DNA of 6,000 bases, from the NCBI GenBank assembly GCA_903922745.1, contig CAIXVA010000152.1:1-6000 (forward strand). Direction: 5' to 3'. The number at the start of each line of letters is the position of its first letter. Position 1 is the stretch's first letter. The position numbers and the translations under genes were made by a program. The notes beneath the pieces are model-generated. The model was given only the letters and a program-made list of their open reading frames with translations. It ran no database searches and had not been told where the DNA came from. The stretch comes from an uncultured Actinomycetes bacterium (lineage in GTDB: Bacteria > Actinomycetota > Actinomycetes > Nanopelagicales > Nanopelagicaceae). This document shows, piece after piece, positions 5,902-6,000 of the stretch.

Positions 5902-6000
5902 AGATCTAATAGCTCCGAAAATTGATCACCAAATCCTAAGCGCGCTGCGATTGCTTCAAGTTGTTCATCTGGAAATAGTTCCTCATCATCACACAATGCA
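5898..6000 (-). CDS. tRNA adenosine deaminase-associated protein, C-terminal end (runs off the right edge)
   Basis: The last 33 codons of an acidic protein are visible, read from the edge as ALCDDEELFPDEQLEAIAAR and ending LGFGDQFSELLDL before a TGA at 5898-5900. The position directly upstream of tadA, the acidic composition and the AARLGFGDQF ending fit the small actinobacterial protein family named for its conserved linkage to tadA. Its function is unknown. The stop overlaps the tadA GTG start in a 4-bp GTGA, so the two are almost certainly one operon. Identification rests mostly on context, since little of the protein is visible. Confidence 0.75.
   Translation of the reverse strand, partial: ALCDDEELFPDEQLEAIAARLGFGDQFSELLDL

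Overview
The window looks like a chromosomal segment of a low-GC actinobacterium, possibly a freshwater acI-type lineage (Nanopelagicales). That placement is inference. It rests on an SRP RNA of actinobacterial type placed just upstream of dnaX, a tRNA adenosine deaminase gene preceded by the Actinobacteria-specific deaminase-associated protein, and AT-rich third codon positions with mixed ATG and GTG starts.

Layout, left to right. (1) The N-terminal 109 codons of dnaX (DNA polymerase III tau/gamma) run leftwards off the edge. (2) The small SRP RNA gene (ffs) sits upstream of dnaX on the same strand, with a -10-like hexamer placed correctly for its predicted 5' end. (3) A tRNA-Ser(GGA) gene points the other way, 43 bp from ffs. 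(4) A proline-iminopeptidase-like alpha/beta hydrolase follows on the + strand with its own ribosome binding site. (5) A succinate-semialdehyde dehydrogenase lies on the - strand, convergent with the hydrolase. (6) A 775-residue KimA/YdaO-type potassium permease is divergent from the dehydrogenase. It carries a USP-like cytosolic domain and an additional C-terminal OB-fold domain. (7) tadA on the - strand overlaps the permease tail to tail by 29 bp. (8) The last 33 codons of the deaminase-associated protein overlap tadA by 4 bp.

The two ends are housekeeping blocks: replication and protein targeting on the left, tRNA wobble modification on the right. The middle is metabolic and transport cargo. 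The dehydrogenase and permease share a roughly 105-bp divergent control region with two perfect palindromes, which makes coordinated control plausible. The most notable gene is the permease. Its C-terminal domain resembles the stand-alone OB-fold proteins encoded near Trk/Ceo potassium-uptake genes in other Actinobacteria, so the fusion suggests that such OB-fold proteins act on potassium transport. I saw no mobile element, CRISPR array or phage feature.
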